Assembly (NCBI GenBank): GCA_946405565.1
Contig: CAMJHU010000019.1
Span: 1-11,915, forward strand
Length of the DNA stretch: 11,915 nucleotides
Reading direction: 5' to 3'
From: an uncultured Clostridia bacterium
Lineage (GTDB): Bacteria; Bacillota; Clostridia; Oscillospirales; Acutalibacteraceae
Part shown: positions 1-6,946 of the stretch, piece after piece
How the letters are laid out: each line of letters begins with the position of its first letter
How positions within the stretch are numbered: the stretch's first letter is position 1
The notes under the pieces: generated by a model
The model's input: the letters and a program-made list of their open reading frames with translations, nothing else
Database searches by the model: none
Told to the model about the DNA's origin: nothing
Program-made: the position numbers and the translations under genes

Positions 1-113
1 TTGTAATCGCTGCAGAGATTGTAATAATTGCAGATGGTCAGCAATATCCGTTCGGATGCCGAAGGCGGTATGATGACCATCTGCAATTATTACAATCTCT
101 GCAGCGATTACAA
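1..113. repeat. 40-bp perfect inverted repeat with 33-base spacer
   Basis: Bases 1-40 are the exact reverse complement of 74-113. The spacer 41-73 carries a smaller hairpin, TTCGG (51-55) with CCGAA (59-63), centred on the same point (57) as the large arms. The right arm is coding sequence of the plus-strand fragment ending at 201, while the left arm puts stop codons (4-6, 22-27) in that frame. The repeat begins at the first base of the window. That fits either a real palindromic rearrangement or a fold-back artefact at a contig end. Confidence 0.9.
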
Positions 114-201
114 TCCTCATCTCGCCAGCTGGACGCTGGATCGCGCCAACGGGAGTGAAATCGTCAAAGCGTATGCGAGTCGGTACAATGAAAGATGGTA
201 A
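34..201 (+). CDS. C-terminal fragment of an unidentified protein
   Basis: This frame is open from an ATG at 34 to a TAA at 199-201 (55 residues, ending ...SRYNERW) and is followed by a strong terminator at 241-290, which supports a genuine gene end. No ribosome site precedes the ATG, and upstream in-frame stops lie within the left arm of the inverted repeat. The visible part is therefore best read as the 3' end of a longer gene cut by that palindrome, with its true start outside or lost. The piece is polar and aromatic (CNYYNLCSDYN, then a TLDRANGSEIVKAYASRY stretch), with no membrane segment or motif I recognise. Function unknown; the start is not reliable. Confidence 0.4.
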   Translation: MVSNIRSDAEGGMMTICNYYNLCSDYNPHLASWTLDRANGSEIVKAYASRYNERW

Positions 202-240
202 AATCAGTCTCCGTTGGGGGATGATGATATTCTTTTGATG

Positions 241-290
241 AAAAGCCCCGGAATCAACGGCGTTTGTGCGCCGAAGGTTCCGGGGCTTTT
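241..290. terminator. Bidirectional intrinsic terminator
   Basis: AAAAGCCCCGGAA (241-253) pairs perfectly with TTCCGGGGCTTTT (278-290). An inner stem CGGCG/CGCCG (258-262/269-273) is centred on the same axis. U-runs follow the stem in both directions. It sits between the plus-strand fragment ending at 201 and the minus-strand pdaA ending at 337, so it can end both transcripts. Confidence 0.88.
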
Positions 291-336
291 AGCCTTGATG
301 GATTTTCAAAGAATCTGCCCTGCTCCGGCTTGGCTG

Positions 337-1233
337 CTACGGCGTGACAAACCGATACCCTTCCGCCTGCGCCTTATCGATAAAATCCCCCAGTATCGCG
401 GCATTGGTGGAGGATACCGCGTGGAGCAGGTAGATACCGCCGGGGTGCAGTCTGTCGCAGAGCTTCTGAAGCGAAGCGGTGGGGTCGCCGGGCGTGTTCA
501 CGTCCCAATCCTTATAGGCAAAGCTCCAGAGCCATGTGGAATAGCCCATTTCCGTTGCCAGTGCCAGCGTGCGCTCGGAAAATTCCCCTTTGGGCGGACG
601 GAGCGTGGTCATCTGATAATGATACTGCTCCGCCACATAGTCCGAAAGCTGGGTGATTTCCTCGCGGCAGGTATCGAGCGATTTTTCAGGCATGGAATAA
701 TGCTTCCATGTGTGGTTGCCGACGGTGTGACCCTCGTCAATCATGCGCTGCACCAGTTCACCCTCGCGCTTGGCGTAATCGCCGGTAATGAAGAAGGTCG
801 CCTTGACGCCTTTCTGCCTGAGCGTGTCGAGAATATCGTCGCTGTAACCGTTCTCATATCCCTCGTCAAAGGTCAGATAAAGGATTTTTTCCTCGGTATC
901 GTCCACGAAGTGACCGCCGAGACTGCCGTATTTCCGCTGCGCGTCCACCGCGTCCTGCGGTCGGTTGAGGTTATCAAAATGGGTTCCCTGACCCCAGCAG
1001 ATTTTTTTGGTGCTGAGGGAGGAAGGATCCGGCAGGGACGGCGGAGCGGCAGGAGCGGTAGGTTGTGTGACTGACGTATCTGACGTATCCGACGCAGCCG
1101 CCTTGGTGGAGGAAGCGGTTCCGGGGCGTTTTGGCTGTGCGGCGAAGGTGCGATAGATCGATGTCACCAGAAATGCCGCCGACAGCACCGTTCCGCACGC
1201 CACCGACATGGCAATTTTCTGTATGCGGTTCAA
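337..1233 (-). CDS. pdaA: PdaA-type N-acetylmuramic acid deacetylase (polysaccharide deacetylase)
   Basis: Likely deacetylates N-acetylmuramic acid during muramic-delta-lactam synthesis in the spore cortex. The 298-residue protein has an N-terminal membrane anchor or signal segment (residues ~8-28), a Ser/Thr/Ala/Pro-rich linker (~33-75) and a NodB-like domain (~115-298). Catalytic motifs are visible: TFDEG (121-125, followed by YENG as in PdaA), the metal-site HTWKH (174-178), RPPKG (212-216) and LLHAV with His271. The YENGY, RPPKGEFSE and HPGGIYLLH segments are close to Bacillus subtilis PdaA, which has Asn where this protein has Glu124. The start is TTG at 1233: AAAGGAG (1244-1250) lies 10 bases upstream, and the ATG nearer the site hits a stop at once. 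It is separated from hflX by a terminator, so it probably has its own promoter, though I see no clear one. The family is certain; the delta-lactam role is by similarity. Confidence 0.9.
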   Translation of the reverse strand: MNRIQKIAMSVACGTVLSAAFLVTSIYRTFAAQPKRPGTASSTKAAASDTSDTSVTQPTAPAAPPSLPDPSSLSTKKICWGQGTHFDNLNRPQDAVDAQRKYGSLGGHFVDDTEEKILYLTFDEGYENGYSDDILDTLRQKGVKATFFITGDYAKREGELVQRMIDEGHTVGNHTWKHYSMPEKSLDTCREEITQLSDYVAEQYHYQMTTLRPPKGEFSERTLALATEMGYSTWLWSFAYKDWDVNTPGDPTASLQKLCDRLHPGGIYLLHAVSSTNAAILGDFIDKAQAEGYRFVTP

Positions 1234-1283
1234 TTAGTCATCACTCCTTTCGCTCGTAGTTTGCCCCGCAATCACGCAAAATC

Positions 1284-1328
1284 AAAAAAATCGGTCTGCC
1301 ATTTTTGATATAAAAACAGCAGACCGAT
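1284..1328 (-). terminator. Intrinsic terminator of hflX
   Basis: On the minus strand ATCGGTCTGC (1319-1328) pairs with its complement at 1290-1299, giving a 10-bp stem. An inner TTTTT/AAAAA pairing shares the same centre (1309). A run of seven T follows on the minus strand (1284-1290). The plus strand has no U-run after the stem. It lies 3' of hflX and upstream of pdaA, so it separates the two transcription units. Confidence 0.85.
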
Positions 1329-1370
1329 GAAAAAGCAAATCAAAAATTCCAAAATGTAATATTCCGATTT

Positions 1371-1431
1371 TGCATTACAAATTACGCATTCCGAATTCCG
1401 CATTCCGAATTACACATTCCGCATTACAAAT
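1371..1431. repeat. Short degenerate tandem repeat, GCATTCCGAATTCC type
   Basis: Repeated units such as GCATTCCGAATTCC, GCATTACAAATT and GCATTCCGAATTAC succeed one another here. Read on the minus strand they are TAATGCGGAAT/TTCGGAATGCGG units. The block overlaps the last codons and stop of hflX (stop 1410-1412). A related block lies at 4255-4288 beside the stop of the DHHW gene. Not CRISPR-like: the units are too short and there are no spacers. Confidence 0.7.
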
Positions 1432-2660
1432 TCCTTGAGCCGTTCGGCAGTCACCGTGTCGATGAGGCAGTCGAGTTCCAGCCCGTCGGCGGTGTATTCC
1501 TCGGCAAAGACGGTGCCGTTTTCCCGCACGACAGTAGAGCGCCCGATATCGGCAAAGGGGAAGCACAGCTTCACCCGCACCTTCCGGACGGGGAGCGCCT
1601 GTTCGATGGCGGTGAGCAGCGCGTCCAGACCTTCGCCGGTTCTGGCGCTGATGCGCACGCCTTCCACCCCCAGCAGATTGTCCGGGTCAGCGGCGTCGAT
1701 TTTGTTGATGACAGTCAGAACCGGCTTTCCCGACGCGCCGAGTTCGGCGAGCAGTTCGCCGGTAATGCGAAGGTGGTCGCGGAAGATCGGCGACGAGCCG
1801 TCGCAGACATTCAGAATCAGGTCGGCTTCCACGGCTTCTTCGAGGGTGGACTTGAATGCCTCGATGAGATGATGGGGCAGGCGGCGGATAAATCCTACCG
1901 TGTCCACCAGCATGACGTTTCCGCCGGAGGGCAGGGTGAGCGCCCGCGCCGTCGGGTCGAGCGTGGCGAACAGCATATCCTCCGACAGCACGCCCGCGTC
2001 GGTCAGCCTATTGAGCAGCGTGGACTTGCCCGCATTGGTATAGCCCACAATGGCGACCGTCACAATGCCGTCCCGCCGACGGCGTTCCCGATAACGGCTG
2101 CGCTGTCCGGCGACCTCGGCGAGTTTTTCTTTCAGATTGTCGATTTTTCCGCGGATATGACGGCGGTCGGTTTCGAGCTTGGTTTCACCCGGACCCCGTG
2201 TGCCGATACCGCCGCCCAGACGGCTCATGGCAATGCCCTTGCCGGTCAGACGGGGCAGCATATAGCGAAGCTGCGCGAGTTCGACCTGCAGCTTGCCCTC
2301 GCTCGAACGCGCTCTTCCGGCGAAAATATCGAGAATGAGCATGGTGCGGTCAATCGTGCGGATGTCGGTGGCGTCTTCGATGTTGCGCATCTGAATGGGG
2401 GAGAGTTCGCGGTCGAAGATGATGAGGCTGACGTCGTTGGCGCGGCAGAATTCACCGATTTCCTCCAGAAATCCCGAGCCCACGCAGGTTGCCGTGTCGG
2501 GTGCGGGACGCTTCTGCACCATCACGCCCGCGACCTGCGCGCCCGCCGTGCGAGCCAGCTCCCGCAGCTCCGCCATAGATTCTTCGGTGTCGCTTTCGCC
2601 GAGGTCAACGCCCACCAGCAGCGCGGTTGTCTCTTGTTGTTTGGTTTCGTATAGTTCCAT
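1410..2660 (-). CDS. hflX: GTPase HflX, ribosome-associated
   Basis: HflX is a GTP-hydrolysing translation factor of the TRAFAC/Obg-HflX group that binds 50S subunits and splits stalled or hibernating ribosomes in the cytoplasm. The 416 residues cover the full architecture: an N-terminal HflX domain with the glycine-rich GIGTRGPGETKLE signature (151-163), a basic helical linker (~165-197), then the G domain with P-loop GYTNAGKST (206-214), DTVGF (253-257), NKID (319-322) and SAR (338-340), and a short C-terminal domain. The ATG at 2660 is preceded by AAGGAG four bases upstream. The last residues (MRNV) and the stop lie inside a short tandem repeat, so the natural C-terminus may have been altered. 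A terminator (1284-1328) ends the transcript. The upstream 283 bases hold repeats only, and I see no convincing promoter there. Confidence 0.96.
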   Translation of the reverse strand: MELYETKQQETTALLVGVDLGESDTEESMAELRELARTAGAQVAGVMVQKRPAPDTATCVGSGFLEEIGEFCRANDVSLIIFDRELSPIQMRNIEDATDIRTIDRTMLILDIFAGRARSSEGKLQVELAQLRYMLPRLTGKGIAMSRLGGGIGTRGPGETKLETDRRHIRGKIDNLKEKLAEVAGQRSRYRERRRRDGIVTVAIVGYTNAGKSTLLNRLTDAGVLSEDMLFATLDPTARALTLPSGGNVMLVDTVGFIRRLPHHLIEAFKSTLEEAVEADLILNVCDGSSPIFRDHLRITGELLAELGASGKPVLTVINKIDAADPDNLLGVEGVRISARTGEGLDALLTAIEQALPVRKVRVKLCFPFADIGRSTVVRENGTVFAEEYTADGLELDCLIDTVTAERLKEFVMRNV

Positions 2661-2676
2661 GTGTCTCCTTCCCTGT

Positions 2677-2725
2677 CACTATTCACTATTCACTATTCAT
2701 TATTCATTATTCATTATTCATTAAA
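2677..2725. repeat. Heptamer tandem repeat CACTATT/CATTATT
   Basis: Three copies of CACTATT (2677-2697) run directly into three of CATTATT (2698-2718) and a decayed CATTAAA (2719-2725). The array ends about 16 bases upstream of the hflX start and close to its ribosome site, so it lies in the 5' leader of that gene. On the minus strand it reads AATAATG/AATAGTG. Length variation here could change leader spacing. Confidence 0.9.
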
Positions 2726-2727
2726 TG

Positions 2728-2900
2728 CGGGGTCGGTATATCCGGATAGGGTTCATTTTCTGTATTCGCCCGACCCCGTCGCGGATCGTGGCTCGTCTCG
2801 CTCGGCAGGCTAAAGCCTGCCTCGTGGGGCGCTGCCCCACTCCCCGCCGGTGGCGCTGCCCCCGGACCCCTGCGAGGAGGGCTCGCCCCCCTCGACTCCC
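2728..2900 (-). repeat. Hairpin-rich dispersed element, copy A
   Basis: This GC-rich non-coding block lies 3' of the membrane-protein gene ending at 2944. It shares long stretches with copy B near 7347-7516: ATTCGCCC..CCCCGT (2765-2780), TGGCTCGTCTCGCTCGGCAGGC (starting 2789) and the CCCCCGG.CCCCTGC segment (2859-2873). Hairpins visible in order on the plus strand are: CGGGGTCGG/CCGACCCCG (2728-2736/2770-2778), GGCAGGC-TAAA-GCCTGCC (2804-2821), GTGGGGC-GCT-GCCCCAC (2824-2840) and CGAGG/CCTCG (2873-2894, with an inner GGGC/GCCC). No long U-run follows, so it is not a standard terminator. The remaining bases up to 2943 show no further feature. Role unknown. Confidence 0.75.
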
Positions 2901-2943
2901 GCGCTCCGCATTCGCTCCGCTGGTTGCGTACCCTTGTTTTAAA

Positions 2944-4137
2944 TCAATCCTCGTCGCCGATATACTTTGCCATGACCACAATCATGAACAGCGCGCCGAA
3001 TGCCGCGCCCAGAATGGCAAAGATCGTATTGAAGACAAAGAACGTCATCTGTTCGCTGAAGAGATAGCTCATAGCGGCGCTGAAGGAACGGCTCTGGTTC
3101 ATATTGAACACGGTCATACACAGCCACATCGTGACAAACGACAGCAGCGCGCTCACGCCGATACTGACGCTCATGCCAAAGACCATGGATTTCCGTCCCT
3201 TGAGCAGCGTGTAGCACCACACCGCCATCATACCGGCGGGGAAGCACAGCGCCGCCATCGGGAATTTCAGTCCCAGCGCCACGATGATATAGGGAATCAC
3301 GCCTGCCGCGGCGCCCAGAAACGCGCCCACGAACCCCATCGCGGCACTGCCGTTAATGTGCGTCTCGCGCCGCGTAGCGGAATGTTCGCCGGTTTCGCCC
3401 ACCAGTTCGCGGTATTCCTCCTCGCCGTCGTCGTTGAAGGCAATGGGCGTCGCGTCGAACCGGGGCATCGGGGAGGGATTGTTGTCCTCCTGACGGGAAC
3501 GGGGGGGATATTGCGTGGTACGGTAACGGCTCTCGTCAGTTGCCATGCCCGCGTATTCGTCGTAGGAATCGTCGTATTTGCTGTCGTCCGCGACGATGGG
3601 GGTATACTGTGCGGTGTAACGCTCGTCTTCATCGGTCATCGGGGCAGGCGCGGGACGTTTTTCGGGCTTGGCGGCGGCGGCACGGTGTTGCCGGCGGTTT
3701 TCCTCGCTGCAATCGGCACAAAGCGGCTGCACCATACCGTCCACAAAGGAGCGCTTTGTGGCGCGTGCGCCGCACTTGACGCAGGTATTCGGCACGCGGA
3801 ATCCGCAGGCTCTCGCCTGATCCGCGACAAAATCCAGCACGCCGTCCATCGTGCGCGGCGAAACGCTGCCGCTGCTCTGGTCGAAAAAGAGGGCGAGATA
3901 GCCCTCCACGTCGCCGACCTGCGCTTCGGCGATGTCGCCGCCGTCATCCGCCAGCGCGTCCTCCAGATCGTCAAATGCGTCGTCGTCGCGGGGGGTCAGC
4001 ATGAAGATGAAGAGCAGACCGCCGTCGTCCTCTTCACTCACCGAAAAGCCGCACCCCTGATATACGCCATAGACCACATCGCCGTCGGAGCGATAATGAT
4101 TTTTTGTCTGCCAAGACGACAGCCTTGGAGTTACCAT
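2944..4137 (-). CDS. Unknown zinc-ribbon protein with four C-terminal membrane segments
   Basis: I do not recognise the family. The 397-residue protein has four visible parts. Residues ~15-115 are an acidic globular domain. A CxxC...CxxC zinc-ribbon-like site follows (Cys119, Cys122, Cys140, Cys143). A long charged, probably disordered linker (~145-262) is rich in Asp, Glu, Tyr and Pro. Four hydrophobic helices lie at ~264-289, 290-311, 317-343 and 364-391, the last Gly/Ala-rich. With no signal peptide, the N-terminal domain, zinc site and linker are probably cytoplasmic. The ATG at 4137 has a weak AAAAGGAC site 11 bases upstream; nearby ATG and GTG codons are in other frames. A well-formed promoter (4216-4244) shows it is transcribed separately from the DHHW gene. 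A sensor or scaffold role is only a guess. Confidence 0.8.
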   Translation of the reverse strand: MVTPRLSSWQTKNHYRSDGDVVYGVYQGCGFSVSEEDDGGLLFIFMLTPRDDDAFDDLEDALADDGGDIAEAQVGDVEGYLALFFDQSSGSVSPRTMDGVLDFVADQARACGFRVPNTCVKCGARATKRSFVDGMVQPLCADCSEENRRQHRAAAAKPEKRPAPAPMTDEDERYTAQYTPIVADDSKYDDSYDEYAGMATDESRYRTTQYPPRSRQEDNNPSPMPRFDATPIAFNDDGEEEYRELVGETGEHSATRRETHINGSAAMGFVGAFLGAAAGVIPYIIVALGLKFPMAALCFPAGMMAVWCYTLLKGRKSMVFGMSVSIGVSALLSFVTMWLCMTVFNMNQSRSFSAAMSYLFSEQMTFFVFNTIFAILGAAFGALFMIVVMAKYIGDED

Positions 4138-4215
4138 AACCCATACACGTCCTTTTTTCCACAGTTTTATGTTAAATCGTTGAAAACACGAAAGGCTTTT
4201 TTAGATGATAGACTT

Positions 4216-4244
4216 ATCATACATCATTTTCAGATAATCGTCAA
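4216..4244 (-). promoter_or_regulatory. Sigma-A-type promoter for the zinc-ribbon membrane protein
   Basis: On the minus strand TTGACG (4239-4244) and TATGAT (4216-4221) are separated by 17 bases, close to the vegetative consensus. It lies about 80 bases upstream of the start at 4137 and points toward it. Bases 4138-4215 form an AT-rich leader with a weak ribosome site. Confidence 0.75.
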
Positions 4245-4254
4245 CCCTGCATAT

Positions 4255-4288
4255 CAATTCCGCATTCCGCATTCCGAATTCCGCATTA
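4255..4288. repeat. Short tandem repeat, GCATTCCGAATTCC type, second block
   Basis: Units of ATTCCGC, ATTCCGC, ATTCCGA, ATTCCGC follow directly on one another and end in the stop codon of the DHHW gene (TAA at 4286-4288). The minus strand reads TAATGCGGAATTCGGAATG, matching the block at the end of hflX (1371-1431). Both blocks therefore begin at or near a stop codon, in the same orientation relative to the gene. Confidence 0.75.
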
Positions 4289-5497
4289 TTCAATGGTGTC
4301 GGCGAGGGAGCGATCCGAGAGGAAGGTGTTGAGGTTGTAGAGGAACAGCACATGGGTCACGCCGTAATCCTGCATACAGCCCTCGACGGAATCGTTGTAA
4401 TAGCGGGGGTCGATCACGATGATCTGGGAAAAATACGGCGCCAGCATCGGAATCATGCAGTTGGCGTAGGAATCCTTGAGCACCAGCAGCGTGCGATTGT
4501 TTTCCGCCGCGTTTTGTATTACCAGCTTGGCGTAGTTGCCGCCCAGAAAGACCTCGTAGGCATTCGCGCCCCGGAGCTTCTCGGTGTTGAAGAAGGTGGT
4601 GGTTTTGAGATTTTCGTTTTCATATTCGATCACGCTCATGCCCTCGAACCCGTGCGGCATACAGATTTCGATGTCGTCGTAGATGTGGGTAATGCCGGAG
4701 GAAGAAGCCAGTGTCCCCTGAAAACGGTCGGTGACAAGCGCGAAGTCGTAGGTCACCGTATCGGCAGGCAGTTCCCACTGCGCGGCGATGTCACGGAACA
4801 CGGCATAGGCGGCGCGCGTGGTCCAGTGATGGTCGGTGCGGTAATAGAGCCGCGTGTCGGTGACGGTTTCCAGCGCCGCCGGACAGTCAATCCAGCGAGT
4901 GTTCGGCGCGTCGTCCCCGATGATTTTGTCCCGCAGCTGCGAGAGTACCTCCCGCTGGTCGTACTGCGTCACGCCGTAAGGCAATTGATCTTGGAGCAGC
5001 AGCGTGGCGTTGGGAGCGATAGCAACGGCTTTCTGCGCGTCGGGATGATTGCGGCAGAATTGATGAATCCCATCGGTAATGGTTTCCACCTGAGCCGCGT
5101 CGGGAACCGTCTGGGGTTCAAAGAGCTGATTGTCACGTCCCAGATAGATGCCGTTGAGCTGACGGCTGCCGCAGAGCAGGTCGAGATAGGTCTTGCACCG
5201 CACGATGAAATCCCGCTCCGGAAACTGATCGGTCAGATAGCTTTCCAGCTCGCGCATATAGCTTCCGTCGGCGACCACCTGCCACGAAAGTCCCGGCAAG
5301 GACTGCAGCAGACGGTTTTCGGTGTCGGACTGGCGGCGGTCAGGCGTGAGGAATCCCCAGACGCTCACCGCGATAAGTCCCGCCACAAACAGCACGCTTC
5401 CCATGCCGCACAGCACAGCGGTTCCGTTTTTTTTATGCTCCGTGTTTTCCGTGTTTTCCGTATCTTGCGTGTTTTCCGTAGTTTCCATATCCGCCAT
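4286..5497 (-). CDS. DHHW-family (AlgJ/AlgX-like) protein, partner of MBOAT acyltransferase
   Basis: Probably an extracytoplasmic, membrane-anchored SGNH-like enzyme that transfers acyl groups supplied by the adjacent MBOAT protein onto a surface polysaccharide. The 403-residue protein has a short low-complexity cytoplasmic tail with repeated TEN triplets (~6-20), one membrane segment (~26-50) and an outer domain. That domain holds the family signature TDHHW (221-225; Asp222 and His223/224 as candidate catalytic residues) and the nucleophile block KDSYAN (Ser343), as in AlgJ/AlgX. The ATG at 5497 follows GGGAGG by nine bases. It starts 27 bases after the MBOAT stop, so the two are almost certainly co-transcribed and probably form a complex. 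The acyl group and the polymer cannot be read from sequence. The stop codon lies at the edge of a short tandem repeat. Confidence 0.88.
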   Translation of the reverse strand: MADMETTENTQDTENTENTEHKKNGTAVLCGMGSVLFVAGLIAVSVWGFLTPDRRQSDTENRLLQSLPGLSWQVVADGSYMRELESYLTDQFPERDFIVRCKTYLDLLCGSRQLNGIYLGRDNQLFEPQTVPDAAQVETITDGIHQFCRNHPDAQKAVAIAPNATLLLQDQLPYGVTQYDQREVLSQLRDKIIGDDAPNTRWIDCPAALETVTDTRLYYRTDHHWTTRAAYAVFRDIAAQWELPADTVTYDFALVTDRFQGTLASSSGITHIYDDIEICMPHGFEGMSVIEYENENLKTTTFFNTEKLRGANAYEVFLGGNYAKLVIQNAAENNRTLLVLKDSYANCMIPMLAPYFSQIIVIDPRYYNDSVEGCMQDYGVTHVLFLYNLNTFLSDRSLADTIE

Positions 5498-5524
5498 ACC
5501 GTCATACCTCCCTTGTCGTTGGCA

Positions 5525-6946
5525 TCAGAATCGGAAATAGAGGAAGGGGTTGTAGGTGCTGCTCACCAGACAGATCACGCTCAGCACCAGTACAACCGCG
5601 TAGAAAATCCCGCTGCCCGCCATGCGAAGCGACTGCCGGCGGGGCTTGGGCAGGCGGTCGCAGATGCCGAAGGCGCTCAGGCTCATCAACGCCAGCGGGA
5701 AGGCGCAGGACGAGAGATAATAGACAAACGAAGCGTCCCACGGCGCGTTGCCGTTGAGACAGAACATGGAGCGAAGGAATACCAGCGCGTCTCCCATGCT
5801 GTCGCTCGCGAAGAAGACCCAGCCGATCATGACAATCATCATGGTGCCGATATGACGCGCCCAGCCGGGAATTTTGGGCAGAATACCCGCCCAGACAAAT
5901 TTCTCCCCGATAAGCAGCAGTCCGTAAAAAGCGCCCCACGCGATAAAATTCCACGCCGCGCCGTGCCATAATCCCGTCAGGCTCCAGACGACAGCGAGAT
6001 TGATCACCGTGCGGAGGGTGCCGCGTCGGCTGCCGCCGAGCGGAATGTAGACATAATCGCGGAACCAGCTGCTGAGTGAAATATGCCAGCGCCGCCAGAA
6101 ATCCTTGATGCTGTCGGCGAGATAGGGAAAGTTGAAATTGCGGAGGAATTCAAAGCCGAACATCCGCCCCAGACCGATCGCCATATCGGAATAGCCGCCG
6201 AAGTCGAAATAGATCTGCATGGTGTAGCAGGCGATGCCGAGCCACATGGTGGCGGCGCTCGCGTGAACCACGTCGCCGGCGGCGATTTCGGTGTAGAAGC
6301 GCCCGATGGTGTTGGCAAACAGCACCTTTTTGCCCAGTCCGCGCAAAAAGACCGTCACGCCGTCAAAGAAACCTTCGGGCGTGACCTGCCGTTTGCCGAG
6401 ACGTTTCTCGATGTCAGCGTACTGTACGATGGGACCGGCGATGAGCTGGGGGAACATCGTGACGTACATCGCGAACGCCACGGGATTTTTCTGGGGTTTG
6501 ACCGTGCCGCGATAGACGTCCACGACGTAGGAGAGAATCTGGAAGGTGTAAAAGGAGATGCCCACCGGCAGCGATACCTGGAGCGGCTCGATATCCCACG
6601 CCAAAAGACCGTTGAGGTTGTCGATCAGAAAATTGCCGTATTTGAAAAAGCCCAGAATCAGCAGGTCAAACACCACCGCCGCCGCCAGAATGATCTTTTG
6701 GCGGGAAGGACGGTTGGCGTGCCGTCCGATATCCAGACCGATGTAATAATTGAAGGCGATACTCAGCAGCATGAGGATCACATAAACCGGCTCGCCCCAT
6801 GCGTAAAACAGCAGGCTGGCAAGACAAAGCACCGTGTTTTTGCGGGCAGTTTCCCAAGCGTCGTTCCAAAAAAACACCGGAAGGTAATACAGTACCAATA
6901 CCGCCGGTAAAAACAGAAACAAAAAGACGGCGCTGCTAAACACCAT
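5525..6946 (-). CDS. MBOAT-family O-acyltransferase (AlgI/DltB-like)
   Basis: A polytopic membrane enzyme that moves an activated acyl group, usually acetyl, across the membrane for O-acylation of a cell-surface glycan or teichoic acid. The 473 residues contain many hydrophobic segments from residue ~5 to the C-terminus and the family landmarks: SLPVGISFYTFQ (125-136), FPQLIAGPI (165-173), YFDFGGYSDMAIGLG (246-260), FWRRWHISLSSWFRDY (283-298, His288) and the active-site WHGAAWNF (327-334, His328). The start at 6946 (MVFSS...) is chosen because GGAAGGAG lies 10 bases upstream and the protein then begins at its first membrane helix. An in-frame extension to 7180 would add a non-homologous, non-hydrophobic stretch through GC-rich non-coding sequence. 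The DHHW gene follows 27 bases downstream. No clear promoter is seen upstream. Confidence 0.95.
   Translation of the reverse strand: MVFSSAVFLFLFLPAVLVLYYLPVFFWNDAWETARKNTVLCLASLLFYAWGEPVYVILMLLSIAFNYYIGLDIGRHANRPSRQKIILAAAVVFDLLILGFFKYGNFLIDNLNGLLAWDIEPLQVSLPVGISFYTFQILSYVVDVYRGTVKPQKNPVAFAMYVTMFPQLIAGPIVQYADIEKRLGKRQVTPEGFFDGVTVFLRGLGKKVLFANTIGRFYTEIAAGDVVHASAATMWLGIACYTMQIYFDFGGYSDMAIGLGRMFGFEFLRNFNFPYLADSIKDFWRRWHISLSSWFRDYVYIPLGGSRRGTLRTVINLAVVWSLTGLWHGAAWNFIAWGAFYGLLLIGEKFVWAGILPKIPGWARHIGTMMIVMIGWVFFASDSMGDALVFLRSMFCLNGNAPWDASFVYYLSSCAFPLALMSLSAFGICDRLPKPRRQSLRMAGSGIFYAVVLVLSVICLVSSTYNPFLYFRF

Noticed and set aside
214..1074. Long plus-strand open frame opposite pdaA
   Set aside because: It is the antisense shadow of a gene with clear catalytic motifs; it has no ribosome site and no recognisable domain.
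1773..2654. Long plus-strand open frame opposite hflX
   Set aside because: Shadow of the HflX coding sequence caused by high GC; its peptide has no family features.
2677..2725. CRISPR-like array
   Set aside because: Units are seven bases long, directly adjacent and without spacers; a simple tandem repeat.
2727..2790. Possible tRNA-like fold in the GC-rich intergenic block
   Set aside because: No acceptor stem, anticodon arm or GGTTCRA T-arm motif in the right order on either strand.
2725..4332. 535-codon plus-strand open frame opposite the zinc-ribbon protein gene
   Set aside because: It runs through intergenic repeats and the antisense of a gene with clear membrane helices. Its ends are translated repeat sequence.
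4352..5971. 539-codon plus-strand open frame opposite the DHHW and MBOAT genes
   Set aside because: It spans two well-supported minus-strand genes and their junction; an artefact of GC-rich codon use.
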